Part shown: one piece after another, positions 1 through 8,741 of the stretch
Position numbering within the stretch: the stretch's first letter is position 1
How the letters are laid out: each line of letters starts with the position of its first letter
DNA from: Pirellulales bacterium
Lineage (GTDB): Bacteria; Planctomycetota; Planctomycetia; Pirellulales; Lacipirellulaceae
Assembly (NCBI GenBank): GCA_022841705.1
Contig: JALHQZ010000002.1
Coordinates: 558,001-622,000 of the forward strand
Reading direction: 5' to 3'
Length of the DNA: 64,000 nt
Made by a program: the position numbers and the translations under genes
Notes under the pieces: model-generated
What the model was told of the DNA's origin: nothing
Database searches by the model: none
The model's input: only the letters and a program-made list of their open reading frames with translations

Positions 1-151
1 ATCCGGCGGCGCCGAGTTGTGCCTGAAGTTTGCCGCTAAACTTTGCGTGTTTGCCCGTCCCCGCGGTGCGATTGACCACCATCAACACGTTGGTCAGCGC
101 CGGATCGAGCGCTTCGGCCCGCCGCCCGTCAACTTGGGCAACTGATTCCAC
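1..151 (-). CDS. Diacylglycerol kinase-like protein, N-terminal fragment
   Basis: A minus-strand reading frame is open from position 151 to the window edge. It encodes about 50 residues that include VLMVVNRTAGTGKHAKFSGK. That resembles the first strand and nucleotide-binding turn of the LCB5/YegS diacylglycerol kinase catalytic domain (VxNPxAGxGK at the amino end). The proposed start is GTG at 151-149, with GAGGGG three bases upstream; an internal ATG at the VLM-V position is an alternative. Only the first third of the domain at most is inside the window, so the family call rests on one motif. Known members phosphorylate lipids such as diacylglycerol at the membrane. Confidence 0.5.
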   Translation of the reverse strand, partial: MESVAQVDGRRAEALDPALTNVLMVVNRTAGTGKHAKFSGKLQAQLGAAG

Positions 152-677
152 CAACCCCTCTTCTCCGTTAGCCGCGACGCGTTAGCGGAGCGCGCCTCGA
201 CGTGATTCCAATTTCGGGACTTCACACCCGCATCGCCGGCACCCATTGATCACGATGATTGTAACACTGTAGCGGTGATTGGGCGCGTAACTCCCAACAC
301 CACAACATGTTACCGAGGGTGAATCTCAAATCGAGCCAATTTCGCGCTCGTGGAGATGGCCGGCAACAAGTGCGGAGAATCCGTCGCACTTCGGTACAGT
401 GGCCCGCAAAACAACGCAGAATAACGCGGCCTCGCCGGGCCTTGTGCGCGCAAGTGAGCGGCCAATTTCAAGCACCCGTGTCTCACACTAAGTGTTCTGC
501 GAGTAACGACTTACGTTGAGCGTCGGCGACGGACGATCGGCCCCATCAACAAGCGCGCGGCACAGCGAATGCACCGGGGAAGGGACAGCTCGAATCTGGC
601 CCGCGGGGCCTCGAATGATTTTTTGCCGGCGCGGTTGACTTGCCCCTGACCGCACCGGCTGCCGGCGTGTCGCCGGC
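152..677. other. Intergenic region
   Basis: No reading frame here resembles a known protein; a 70-codon plus-strand frame at 307-519 has composition typical of noise. An imperfect palindrome lies around 161-190 (CTCCGTTA facing TTAGCGGAG). A second inverted repeat at 606-690 is listed separately. The flanking genes both read on the minus strand, so the promoter of the kinase-like gene and the 3' end signals of the cyclophilin gene should lie here. Confidence 0.5.
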
Positions 678-690
678 TCATTCGAGGCCC
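606..690. repeat. 13-bp inverted repeat spanning a stop codon
   Basis: GGGCCTCGAATGA at 606-618 is the exact reverse complement of TCATTCGAGGCCC at 678-690. The right arm contains the TGA stop of the cyclophilin gene (read on minus). Inside the loop, GCCGGC at 661-666 and 672-677 forms a second hairpin. T-runs follow both arms on the plus strand (619-624 and 693-698). It may act as a terminator, but the T-runs face the plus strand while the upstream gene reads on minus, so its role is unclear. Confidence 0.6.
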
Positions 691-1577
691 GCTTTTTTAT
701 GCGCGGCAGTTCTACGTGCAGCCCAACCTGCCAAGCCGCAAGCGGCCAAGAGAATTGTCATTGTCCCGGGTTCGGGTACCGCCCCGGCGGCCACCACAGC
801 GGCTCCGGTGCGGTTGTCTCGCCAGATCGCATAGTCGGCGGCGTTCACCACTCCATCGCCATTGCCGTCAGCCTCTGCTTTGGTAGTGCTGCCGTAGTCG
901 GCTTTCCAAATGTTGTAGTCGAGCGTGTTGACGGCGCCGTCGAAATTGTAATCGCCGGGCGTGAAAGCTTGCACCGCGATGGAGTTAAAGTTGACGAGGT
1001 TTTCATCCATGATTACTCCGCCCGTGAAGTTGCGAACCGGCAAAGTATTGAACGCCCCGCCCGCATTAACAATGGGAAGCGCGGCAATGGCATCCACAGT
1101 CGTCATCCCTGTTCCGAGCACCCGTCCAAAGACGGTAAAGCCGCCATTTTGAAAGTCGAGGTTCGCTGAATTATCGGCGAGGCTGAAGAACCATTCGCTT
1201 GTGGCGCTATTAGGATCACCACCGAGCTTAGCCATTGCGATCGTGCCGCGCAAATTCGAGATTCCGAATTCATTTAGCACGGGCGGATCTTCAGGAATAT
1301 TCACCACCCCGCCTGAATTCGTGAAGGTGTAGCCGCCGCCTTGAATCACGAACCCTGTTGCTCGGCGGTGGATGAAACTATCGTTGTAGCGGCCGCTGTT
1401 GGCGTAACTGAGAAAGTTCGCCACCGTGAGCGGAGTTGCGGTGTTGTAGAGCCGAACGTCCCAAGTTCCCACGACGGAGTTAAACCGAACCACCGTGCTG
1501 ACGGCGGCCCGCAGCGGCGCGCACAGACTTAGCGTTACCAAGGTGATTGTCACCGCCGCCGATCGACTTCGCACCAT
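678..1577 (-). CDS. Secreted cyclophilin-type peptidyl-prolyl isomerase with dockerin pair and PEP-CTERM tail
   Basis: Starting at the ATG at 1577 gives about 299 residues with a signal peptide (TITLVTLSLCAPLRAA). A cyclophilin domain follows: FNSVVGTWDVRLYNTATPLT, then NFLSYANSGRYNDSFIHR, IQGG and WFFSLADN, which match the canonical order. Two dockerin-like calcium loops come next (GDYNFDGAVNTLDYNIWK and DGNGDGVVNAADYAIWRDN). The protein ends in a PEP-CTERM signal: VPEP, a hydrophobic stretch, then AARR. Known cyclophilins isomerise Xaa-Pro bonds; the tail predicts processing by exosortase at the cell envelope. A GGCGGA precedes this start; the upstream ATG at 1619 would put 14 polar residues before the signal peptide and is less likely. 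The typical cyclophilin R-F-Q catalytic residues are only partly recognisable, so activity is uncertain. Confidence 0.85.
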   Translation of the reverse strand: MVRSRSAAVTITLVTLSLCAPLRAAVSTVVRFNSVVGTWDVRLYNTATPLTVANFLSYANSGRYNDSFIHRRATGFVIQGGGYTFTNSGGVVNIPEDPPVLNEFGISNLRGTIAMAKLGGDPNSATSEWFFSLADNSANLDFQNGGFTVFGRVLGTGMTTVDAIAALPIVNAGGAFNTLPVRNFTGGVIMDENLVNFNSIAVQAFTPGDYNFDGAVNTLDYNIWKADYGSTTKAEADGNGDGVVNAADYAIWRDNRTGAAVVAAGAVPEPGTMTILLAACGLAGWAARRTAAHKKAGLE

Positions 1578-1841
1578 CGTTCCGCCAATTCGAGTTCTGT
1601 TCCAGAGAATCCGTCGCAATTTGTAGCCTATTCGCTCCCGTCGGAGCTGTCCACAAATGGGCGCCCCCGCGACGAGGTTTTACGCGTTTCCGGCCGGAAA
1701 ACCGGGGGAATCATCACGAACCAGCGCAGTTTTCCCGGGTTGGCCGGGGGCGAATTGATCTGGGCCGAATTGGGTTAAACCCGTATGCTTTTCGCTCCCG
1801 TTTCGCCCGCCCGACCGTCCGATCGCCCGGAGACCCACCCC

Positions 1842-2492
1842 ATGCGTCGAAAGATCAAACGCGCCGTCAGCCACTTGCGTTCGCTCTGGCGGCACCGCCG
1901 GCACCTAAAAAACGTGGTGAACACGCACCTGTACTTCATCGAGAACCCCAACACCTCGCTGTGGGGCGGAATCACCACCGCCGATGAAGAAGGCCTGCGG
2001 GCATCCGTTGCCTTGGCCGCCAAGTACCCCGGGCCAATCGTGGAAGTCGGCACGCTCTTCGGCTGGACCACGCAGCTGCTGGCCACCCTGAAGGCGCCGG
2101 AGCGCGAGCTGATCTCCATCGACAACTATTGCTGGAATCCCTTCTGCCTCTCGCAAGCAGACCACCGGGCGATTACTCACCGTTCGCTGCGGTATTGCCT
2201 GGAGCGCTGCAACACCTCGCTCTTCGAAGGGACCACGCACGAATTCTACCGCCGCTACCGGGGCGCCACGCCGAGCATGGTATTCATCGACGCCGACCAT
2301 TCCTACCGCGAATCGAACGCCGACATCCAATGGGCTCGGGACATGGGCGTACCGATTATCACCGGGCACGATTATCAAGCGCTGCACCCCGGCGTGATCC
2401 AAGCGGTGAACGAACAGTTCGGCAAAGCGTTCGAACTGCATGGCTCGGTCTGGATTGCCGAGAATAAGACGCCAAAACGCGCTGCCGCATAA
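1842..2492 (+). CDS. Class I SAM-dependent methyltransferase (Methyltransf_24 type)
   Basis: The protein is 216 residues when begun at the ATG at 1842, which has GGAG about 10 bases upstream; a longer frame from 1785 adds proline-rich residues with no domain character. GPIVEVGTLFGWTTQLLATL is a glycine-containing SAM-binding motif I, LISIDNYCW carries the acidic residue expected after strand 2, and PSMVFIDADHSY is motif IV of the CmcI/Methyltransf_24 group. HDYQALHPGV is the following metal- or substrate-side segment seen in this group. The basic amino terminus (RRKIKRAVSHLRSLWRHRR) could contact membrane or nucleic acid. The substrate cannot be read from sequence. A bidirectional terminator follows at 2583-2604. 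Confidence 0.75.
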   Translation: MRRKIKRAVSHLRSLWRHRRHLKNVVNTHLYFIENPNTSLWGGITTADEEGLRASVALAAKYPGPIVEVGTLFGWTTQLLATLKAPERELISIDNYCWNPFCLSQADHRAITHRSLRYCLERCNTSLFEGTTHEFYRRYRGATPSMVFIDADHSYRESNADIQWARDMGVPIITGHDYQALHPGVIQAVNEQFGKAFELHGSVWIAENKTPKRAAA

Positions 2493-2582
2493 CTTAGTGG
2501 ACCATTAAAGTCGCGCCCGGTGCCTCAATCCGCGCCCGTTTGCTCGAGCCGCGAATTGCGACGACTGCACTCAGCACAAAAA

Positions 2583-2604
2583 AACGCCTCCCAGAGGAGG
2601 CGTT
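2583..2604. terminator. Bidirectional Rho-independent terminator
   Basis: AACGCCTCC, loop CAGA, GGAGGCGTT form a perfect 9-bp stem. On the minus strand it is followed by seven T residues (2584-2578), serving the helicase gene; on the plus strand a weaker CCTTTT follows, serving the methyltransferase gene. The two genes converge on it. Confidence 0.9.
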
Positions 2605-2634
2605 CCTTTTCACAAATTATCGCCGGCGAAGAAC

Positions 2635-4044
2635 CTACTTCGCGGCCGCGTGCGCTACAGGCTTTTTGCCCGCACTCGGCGCACCACCGGGCTTCTTGCC
2701 GAAGGGGCGGCGCTTTTTTCCAAACGAGCTCGGTCCCGCATTCGCGCCCTTTTTCTTGCCTCGCCACGGACTGGGCTTCGCATTGCCGGTTCCCTTTGGA
2801 CCAGCCGGGCCTTTGCCGCTCCGTGAGCGACCACTCCCGCCCGCGGATGCTGCTTCCTTCGCGAAGACAGCCGCCTCGGGGTGATTCGCTTCGACATCGA
2901 TCTTGGTGCGAGTCAGCCTTTCGATCGACCGCAGGTGGCCCCGTTCTTCACCACCGCAGAAGAGCGCTGCGGCGCCACTGGCGCCCGCGCGGGCCGTGCG
3001 GCCGATGCGGTGGACGTAGGTCTCGGGGACTTCAGGCAGTTCGTAGTTGATCACATGCGTGACGCCGTTGATGTCGAGCCCCCGGGCGGCGATATCGGTG
3101 GCAACCAGCACTGGCGGCCGCTGCGAGCGGAACTGCTCCAGCGTTCGGGTACGTGCGCCCTGGCTTTTGTTGCCGTGGATCGCCGCGGCCCGAATGCCGG
3201 ACTGTTCCAAGTGCTTCACAATTTTGTCGGCGCCATGCTTGGTGCGGGCGAAGACGAGCGTGCGCCCGCAACCGCTGGTGTTAAGGTAATGCGTGAGGAG
3301 CCGCGGCTTGTTGCGCGATTCGACGAAGTAGACCCGCTGCTCAACGCGCTCGGCAGGCGTTGATTGCGGCACGACGTCAATCCGCGCGGGGTCACGTAGC
3401 CATTGGGCCGCGAGTTCTTCAATCGCGGGTGGCATGGTGGCGGAGAACATCAGCGTTTGCCGCGTGGTGGGCGTAGCGCCGACGATCCGCCGCAGATCGG
3501 GCAGGAAGCCCATGTCGAGCATTTGATCCGCTTCGTCGAGGATCAACACTTCCACTTGCGACAGATCAACGTAGCCTTGATTCTTCAGGTCGAGCAGCCG
3601 ACCTGGCGTGGCGATCATGATATCGACCCCTTGTTGCAGCGCACGGACCTGCGGGCCTTGGCCCACACCGCCGAACGCAACAGCACAGCGGAGTTTGGTG
3701 AACTTGCCGTACTTCTGGAAGCTCGCCAAAATCTGCGCGGCCAATTCACGCGTTGGCGCGAGGACCAGGCAGCGGATCGGCGGGCATTTCACGCGTTGGC
3801 CGCGCGGGGCGCCGGAGCTGCGAGGAGCTCGCGGGCGATCAATGTCGGAAGCGTGCAGGCGCTCTAGCGTTGGCAGCGCGAACGCCGCCGTTTTGCCAGT
3901 GCCCGTTTGCGCGCAGCCGACCAGGTCGCCGCCGGCGAGCACCGGTGGGATCGCCTGCAATTGAATCGGCGTGGCGATGTCGTAGCCCTTGGCTTCGACA
4001 GCTTTTAACACGGGACCGGAAAGTCCCAACTCAGAAAAACTCAT
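2635..4044 (-). CDS. DEAD-box ATP-dependent RNA helicase
   Basis: The 469-residue protein has all helicase motifs in order: Q motif ATPIQLQAIP, motif I AQTGTGKTAAF, Ia APTRELA, GG, TPGR, motif II LDEADQMLDMGF, motif III FSATMP, IV LVFARTK, V ATDIAARGLDI and VI HRIGRTARAG. A basic Gly/Pro/Lys-rich tail of roughly 90 residues (PRKGPAGPKG-type composition) follows, as in RhlE-group proteins, and probably binds RNA. The start chosen is MSFSELGLS at 4044, preceded by GGATTTGAG; a frame extending to 4263 lacks family similarity. RhlE-type enzymes unwind short RNA duplexes during ribosome assembly and RNA decay, and the nearby rpsU fits a translation-related neighbourhood. Confidence 0.95.
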   Translation of the reverse strand: MSFSELGLSGPVLKAVEAKGYDIATPIQLQAIPPVLAGGDLVGCAQTGTGKTAAFALPTLERLHASDIDRPRAPRSSGAPRGQRVKCPPIRCLVLAPTRELAAQILASFQKYGKFTKLRCAVAFGGVGQGPQVRALQQGVDIMIATPGRLLDLKNQGYVDLSQVEVLILDEADQMLDMGFLPDLRRIVGATPTTRQTLMFSATMPPAIEELAAQWLRDPARIDVVPQSTPAERVEQRVYFVESRNKPRLLTHYLNTSGCGRTLVFARTKHGADKIVKHLEQSGIRAAAIHGNKSQGARTRTLEQFRSQRPPVLVATDIAARGLDINGVTHVINYELPEVPETYVHRIGRTARAGASGAAALFCGGEERGHLRSIERLTRTKIDVEANHPEAAVFAKEAASAGGSGRSRSGKGPAGPKGTGNAKPSPWRGKKKGANAGPSSFGKKRRPFGKKPGGAPSAGKKPVAHAAAK

Positions 4045-4459
4045 CTCAAATCCTTCACGGAAAAACTCTCGCGGAGCGCAGTTGCTCCACAAGTGCAAAG
4101 CTCGCCATGAGCGGAGACTCTGCGCTATTGGAAACACGAGGCCCAAGGACTCTGGAACGCCAAAGTCAACTCGCGCGAACCACGGTTGGTTCCAAGCGCG
4201 AGGCGCCTCGCAGGGGCAAGAAAAATCAGTCGCGGCCGATTGGGAAGAATTCGCCGTTGCCAACTTAAAGGCAGCTTGGCGAGTGCTCGTTACCGTCGAA
4301 CTCGAATGATCCAGTCGCGTGGTTGGTGCGGTCCAAGCTTGTTGGTCCGCCGCGCTGGTCTCACACCTTAGGGTAGGTAGTTGGTAGGACGCACAGACCA
4401 GAAAGTTTGTTCACGCCACTCGGCGAGAACTTGCTAAGGAATATGCGTTGGGCTGGAGG

Positions 4460-4654
4460 TTATTCCATCATCTTCCGCTCGCGCAGGTTGCGGCGTTCAG
4501 CTCGCAGGCGGGCGCGGCGCTTGGTTTCACTCGGCTTCTCGTAGAACTCCCGAACTCGCATTTCCTTCTTAATGCCACTGCGTTCCACCAATTTGCGGAA
4601 CCGGCGAACGGCTTCTTGGGCAGTCTCTTTTTCGCGAAGCGTCAGTTTAACCAC
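4460..4654 (-). CDS. rpsU: 30S ribosomal protein bS21
   Basis: The 64-residue, very basic protein ([38 protein letters not shown]) matches bS21 from end to end, including the conserved [11 protein letters not shown] segment. bS21 is a small-subunit protein near the anti-Shine-Dalgarno region of 16S rRNA. The start is GTG at 4654 with GAGGAGT about 11 bases upstream. It stands alone, between the helicase gene and the divergent FHA-sigma54 activator. Confidence 0.95.
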   Translation of the reverse strand: MVKLTLREKETAQEAVRRFRKLVERSGIKKEMRVREFYEKPSETKRRARLRAERRNLRERKMME

Positions 4655-5095
4655 GGTAGATCGCCACTCCTCGAGGCAGATGTAAGGAAGTTAGGTTGTG
4701 AGCGGGCCACCGGTTGGAAAACACTCGGCGAGCCCGTCCACAGGGGAATCCGCAAGTTTAAAGCCCCGTGAGAATTTAATCCAGCCCGGTAACGATCAGC
4801 GAGAATGGAAATAGGGAGAGCCGCGTGAATCAGCTGAGCACCCCAATTATGCGGTACTCCGCATTCTTCAAGCCAGTTTTTAGCCAAAAGGGGACAGAAC
4901 CAGCGCCACAATGCCAGCAGATTTGATCGGCTGAACCTCCTCCAGTAGCGCTTTTTCTACAGCTTTACATCCTTCTAACTTACCACGAGTCGCATCCCCA
5001 AAGTGTTTCAAAATGAGACGTTCCCGGTTAGAATGACCTAAGCGCCCGCAATTTACTGGGGCTCTACCGATTTTCTTCTGCTTTCCGCGACAGCT
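4655..5095. other. Intergenic region between divergent genes
   Basis: This 440-base spacer separates rpsU (minus) and the activator gene (plus). It is more AT-rich than its surroundings (for example 4900-5090). A 91-codon minus frame at 4880-5155 has no recognisable domain and overlaps the start of the activator. Promoters for both genes are expected here, but I could not identify a convincing -35/-10 or -24/-12 box. Confidence 0.4.
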
Positions 5096-6937
5096 TTGCA
5101 CGCTTATTTGACAATCTTGAGCGGGAATCGCGCCGGCGCAAGTATCGGGCTGCATCCAGGCCTAGAGTACTTGCTCGGGCGGGGAAGCGATTGCCAGATT
5201 CCACTGCCGGACCCGCTTTGCTCGCGCGTTCATGCCCGGATTGCAGTCATCGATGACGCCTGGATGGTCGCCGACGCCGACAGCCGCAACGGGACGTTCG
5301 TGAACGGCCAAAAGGTGACCGAGGCGACGCTGGGCGATGGCCACCAAGTGCGCATCGGGGGCACAGAGCTGGAGTTTCATCTCAGCGAAGAACCGCCCAC
5401 TGCCGAAGGAGACAATCCGCACCTCACGCAAACGCTGGTGCAGAACGTGACCGTTGGCGAAGGTGAATCGAGCGGCGTCTTCAGCGAACTGCCGAACGCC
5501 GAGCAAGTGAAAGAGCTGATGCTGTTGCATCAACTCAGCAACAAGCTGCTGGGCGTTGGCGAGCCGGAAGAGGTGGTGCGCGTGGCGCTCGAGCTCTTGC
5601 GGGCGCGCACGGCTGCCTCGGTTGTGGGCTTCTTGTGGATGAACGACGAAGGGCAGTTACGGCCCAAGCATGTCACCCCGGCGGATGCGGCCAGTCGTGT
5701 GACGCTCAACCCGTCGCTTACGGAATTGGTGTGCCAAAAAGGAAACGCTGTCTGGGTCGCCAATCAAGCGGGCCGCAATAGTCCCACCGAGCTGGAACAC
5801 TTTGCCGACGGCATCTGCGCGCCGCTGGTTCATAAGGGCGCTGACGGCAAGCGCGGTACGCTGGGCGCCATTCACGTCTATTTGGAGGATGGCCGCTTCC
5901 GCCAATCCGATTTTGATTTCACCATCTCTGTGGCGAATCAAATGGCGCTCGCGCTCAAGCGAGCGCTCGAGTTCACCAGCCTCAAGACGAACTTTTCGCG
6001 GCTAGTGCAAAGCTCGCCGGGATACGAAGGGCTTATCGGCGAAAGCGCGCCGATGCAGGCGCTTAAATCGAAGATTACGCGCGTCTCGCGCGCATCGGGC
6101 TGCGTGCTGGTTCGCGGGGAGAGTGGCGCCGGCAAAGAACTTGTCGCCCGGGCGATCCACCGCGCCAGCGCTCGCGCCGATCGGCCGATGGTGAGCGTCA
6201 ATTGCGCGGCGATTCCTGCCGACATCATGGAGAGCCAACTCTTCGGCCACAAAGCAGGTTCGTTCACAGGCGCCGATCGCGATCACGTCGGTTACTTTCA
6301 GCAGGCCGATTTGGGGAGTTTGTTCCTGGACGAAGTGGGCGAGCTGTCGCTCGAGGGCCAAGCGAAACTGCTGCGGATTTTGGAGGGGCATCCGTTTGTG
6401 CCCGTCGGCGGGACCAATCCGGTGAGCGTAGATGTGCGCGTGATCGCAGCCACCAATCAGGACCTGCAAACCTACGTGCGAGAACGCCGCTTTCGCGAGG
6501 ATTTGTACTATCGGCTAAGCGTCTTCGAGTTGCATCTGCCGCCGCTGCGGGAGCGTGGCGCCGATGTGAGTCTCTTGGTCGAGTTTTTCCTCAACCACTT
6601 CCGCCGCGAACATGGCCGGCCCACGCTGGGCCTCAGCGACGCGGCGCGTGAGCGATTGCTCACCTACCACTGGCCCGGCAACGTGCGGCAGTTGCGGAAC
6701 GTGATCGATAGCGCCGTAGTGATGGCCGAGGGGGACGAAATCACGCCCGCTGACCTGGCACTGCGCGACGCCGGGCGGGAGATGCTCGATACGCTGTCGA
6801 TTGAAGCGTGGGAAAAGAAGCTCATTGTTGAAGCGCTCCAGCGCACGAGCGGCAGCGTCCCCGACGCTGCCAAGCTGCTCGGCATCGGCCGGGCGACGTT
6901 GTATCGGAAGATTGAACAGTATCGGATTGAACGGTGA
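5096..6937 (+). CDS. FHA-GAF-AAA+ sigma-54-dependent transcriptional activator (Fis family)
   Basis: The 613-residue protein has an FHA domain (1-100; LGRGSDCQIPL, SRVHARI, SRNGTFVNG), a GAF-like region (about 140-300), an AAA+ central domain (about 315-545) and a Fis-type helix-turn-helix (570-613; AAKLLGIGRATLYRKI). AAA+ features are Walker A GESGAGKE, Walker B SLFLDEVGELSL, the arginine finger region RFREDLYYRL, and the sigma-54 contact loop as GSFTGA instead of the usual GAFTGA. Such proteins hydrolyse ATP to open sigma-54 promoters; here a phosphothreonine-binding FHA domain replaces a receiver domain, so a Ser/Thr kinase is the likely upstream partner. The start is TTG with no clear Shine-Dalgarno; the FHA fold begins at residue 4, so little can be missing. 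Confidence 0.9.
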   Translation: MHAYLTILSGNRAGASIGLHPGLEYLLGRGSDCQIPLPDPLCSRVHARIAVIDDAWMVADADSRNGTFVNGQKVTEATLGDGHQVRIGGTELEFHLSEEPPTAEGDNPHLTQTLVQNVTVGEGESSGVFSELPNAEQVKELMLLHQLSNKLLGVGEPEEVVRVALELLRARTAASVVGFLWMNDEGQLRPKHVTPADAASRVTLNPSLTELVCQKGNAVWVANQAGRNSPTELEHFADGICAPLVHKGADGKRGTLGAIHVYLEDGRFRQSDFDFTISVANQMALALKRALEFTSLKTNFSRLVQSSPGYEGLIGESAPMQALKSKITRVSRASGCVLVRGESGAGKELVARAIHRASARADRPMVSVNCAAIPADIMESQLFGHKAGSFTGADRDHVGYFQQADLGSLFLDEVGELSLEGQAKLLRILEGHPFVPVGGTNPVSVDVRVIAATNQDLQTYVRERRFREDLYYRLSVFELHLPPLRERGADVSLLVEFFLNHFRREHGRPTLGLSDAARERLLTYHWPGNVRQLRNVIDSAVVMAEGDEITPADLALRDAGREMLDTLSIEAWEKKLIVEALQRTSGSVPDAAKLLGIGRATLYRKIEQYRIER

Positions 6938-6966
6938 TTAAAGGAAGGAGATAAGAGGTAGCATTC

Positions 6967-7039
6967 GTAGCACGGGACCGAAGTCCCGTGCGAATACCGT
7001 AGCTGATTCAAATCGCACCGGACTTCGGTCCCGTGCTAC
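6967..7039. repeat. Nested quasi-palindrome, family C (GTAGCACGGGAC)
   Basis: The 26-base arms at 6967-6992 and 7014-7039 are reverse complements with one mismatch. Each arm is itself a hairpin: CACGGGAC, CGAA, GTCCCGTG in the left arm. A degenerate single arm recurs at 48773-48798. The right arm ends 12 bases before the start of the next gene. Confidence 0.9.
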
Positions 7040-7050
7040 ATGAGACACGC

Positions 7051-8319
7051 ATGATCTCCACGCTCGCAGAACGCCGTCGATTGATGCAGCTTGAACGCGC
7101 GGCGCTCGAGACGCTGCAGCTTGCGAAGCTCAATGCGTTGGTTGCGGAGGTTAAAGCGAGTCCGTTTTACGCGGCAAAGCTGGCTGGAATCCGGAGTTCG
7201 ATTTCATCGCTCGACCAACTGCGCGAGCTGCCCTTCACGACCAAGGACGAACTGATTCCCAATGCTAGCGAGCCGCTCTTGCCGCGGCATCACACGGCGC
7301 CGCTGGGAGAGTACGCGCGGTTCCACCAAACCTCGGGGACGCGCGGGCGGCCGCTGCCGGTGCTTGATACGGCCAGTGATTGGCAGTGGTGGATCGAGTG
7401 TTGGCAGTTCGTGCTCGATGCGGCCGAAGTACAATCGAGCGATCGCGCCCTTCTGGCGTTTTCGTTTGGGCCCTTCGTCGGGTTTTGGAGCGCGTTCGAC
7501 GCGTTTGTCGCGCGCGGCTCGCTGGTGATTCCTGGTGGTGGGTTGTCGTCGCGTGCGCGGCTGGACCTAATCGCCCGTACGCAGCCGAACGTACTACTCT
7601 GTACCCCAAGCTACTCGCTGCGGTTAGCGGAAGTTGGCCTCGAAGCGGGCATTCGGCTCGGTGACTTGGGCGTCAAGAAGATCATCGTCGCCGGTGAACC
7701 GGGCGGTAGTGTGCCAGCGACACGTTCACGGATCGAAGCCACCTGGAACGCGACAGTTATTGATCACGCCGGGGCCACCGAAATCGGCGCCTGGGGTTTT
7801 GGCGATGCGGTTGGCAGCGGGCTGTACGGCCTAGAAAGTGAGTTCATCTTCGAACTCTTACGGCCAACGGATAACCAGCCCGCAGCGCCGGGGGAACTCG
7901 CGCAACTAGTAATCACTTCGCTCGGCCGCCGGGGGTGCCCCGTGCTGCGCTATCGCACCGGCGATTTGGTGCGGGCCGAGTATCCCACCACGGGCAACTG
8001 CCGATTCGTCCATTTTCCTGGCGGCGTGCTGGGCCGAGCCGATGAAATGCTGGTGGTGCGCGGCGTGAATGTTTTCCCCAGCGCCATCGAACAAATCGTG
8101 CATGGATTCCCCGAAGTCATCGCCTATCGGCTCACCGTGCGCAAACGGGGTGAGCTTGATGAACTGCTGTTAGAAGTGGAAGATCGTATGCAGCGTCCGG
8201 AGCGCATCGCGACCGAGCTCGAACTGCGGCTGGGCCTCCATGTGGAAGTGGGGCTCGTGCCGCCGATGAGCCTGCCCCGCAGCGAAGGTAAACGTCAGTC
8301 GCTTATTGATGCCCGATGA
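7051..8319 (+). CDS. Phenylacetate-CoA ligase-like AMP-binding enzyme
   Basis: The 422-residue protein belongs to the PaaK-like branch of the adenylate-forming family. The ATP-binding P-loop is HQTSGTRGRPLPV, the adenine-binding region is VIDHAGATEIGAWGFG, and the hinge and C-terminal segment YRTGDLVRAEYP followed by LGRADEMLVVRGVNVFPSAI are near-canonical. The early LPFTTKDEL segment is also typical. Members form an acyl-adenylate and then a CoA thioester; the aryl or acyl substrate is unknown. The ATG at 7051 was chosen; a GTG at 7033 lies inside the preceding repeat arm. No other aromatic-degradation genes are nearby, so a phenylacetate role is not implied. Confidence 0.85.
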   Translation: MISTLAERRRLMQLERAALETLQLAKLNALVAEVKASPFYAAKLAGIRSSISSLDQLRELPFTTKDELIPNASEPLLPRHHTAPLGEYARFHQTSGTRGRPLPVLDTASDWQWWIECWQFVLDAAEVQSSDRALLAFSFGPFVGFWSAFDAFVARGSLVIPGGGLSSRARLDLIARTQPNVLLCTPSYSLRLAEVGLEAGIRLGDLGVKKIIVAGEPGGSVPATRSRIEATWNATVIDHAGATEIGAWGFGDAVGSGLYGLESEFIFELLRPTDNQPAAPGELAQLVITSLGRRGCPVLRYRTGDLVRAEYPTTGNCRFVHFPGGVLGRADEMLVVRGVNVFPSAIEQIVHGFPEVIAYRLTVRKRGELDELLLEVEDRMQRPERIATELELRLGLHVEVGLVPPMSLPRSEGKRQSLIDAR

Positions 8320-8326
8320 TATTGAA

Positions 8327-8390
8327 GCCGCGGATGAACGCAGAGATTCTGATTAAGTTTCATCCGCGTTATGCTGCGTCCATCTGTGGC
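8327..8390. repeat. Imperfect inverted repeat (GCCGCGGATGAACGCAG family)
   Basis: GCCGCGGATGAACGCAG at 8327-8343 faces CTGCGTCCATCTGTGGC at 8374-8390 with three mismatches; the central part holds another CATCCGCGTT. This is the widespread 'GCGGATGAACGCAG' type of intergenic word repeat. It fills most of the gap between the ligase gene and the DUF971 gene. Confidence 0.75.
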
Positions 8391-8417
8391 TTCACTCCCT
8401 TGAGAAATCCTGTATCT

Positions 8418-8741
8418 ATGTCGGCCACTCCTCAACAAATCACCAGGCTCGCGCCCAATCAACTACGGATCACTTGGTCCGATGGTGAAGCGCGCGATTA
8501 CACCGCCAAGGAGTTGCGCGACCGCTGCCCATGCGCAACTTGCCGTGAAAAGCATGGCCCGAAGCCGGCGCCGAACCCCCTGCAGCTCACCGTGCTGAGC
8601 GCCGCGGAAGCGCAGCCGCTGACGATCGTCGGCATGCGGCCGGTTGGTTCGTACGCCTATCACGTGGATTTCAGCGACGGGCACGATACGGGCATCTACA
8701 CCCTGGAACTGCTGAAGCAGTTGGGCGTGATCGCCCCGTAG
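8418..8741 (+). CDS. DUF971 / gamma-butyrobetaine hydroxylase N-terminal-like protein
   Basis: The 107-residue protein starts at the ATG at 8418. LRITWSDGEARDYTAKELRD and CPCATCREKHG match DUF971, in which CxxC residues bind a metal. The C-terminal half (VGSYAYHVDFSDGHDTGIY followed by LGVIAP) matches the family's conserved end. Stand-alone members often sit near iron-sulfur or Mrp-type genes, which is not the case here. The TAG stop is contributed by the start of a family B repeat (8738-8760). Its last 46 bases overlap the antisense 3' end of the next gene. Confidence 0.85.
   Translation: MSATPQQITRLAPNQLRITWSDGEARDYTAKELRDRCPCATCREKHGPKPAPNPLQLTVLSAAEAQPLTIVGMRPVGSYAYHVDFSDGHDTGIYTLELLKQLGVIAP

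Noticed and set aside
4880..5155. 91-codon minus-strand frame overlapping the start of the FHA activator
   Set aside because: No domain, no Shine-Dalgarno, and it overlaps a clear gene on the other strand.
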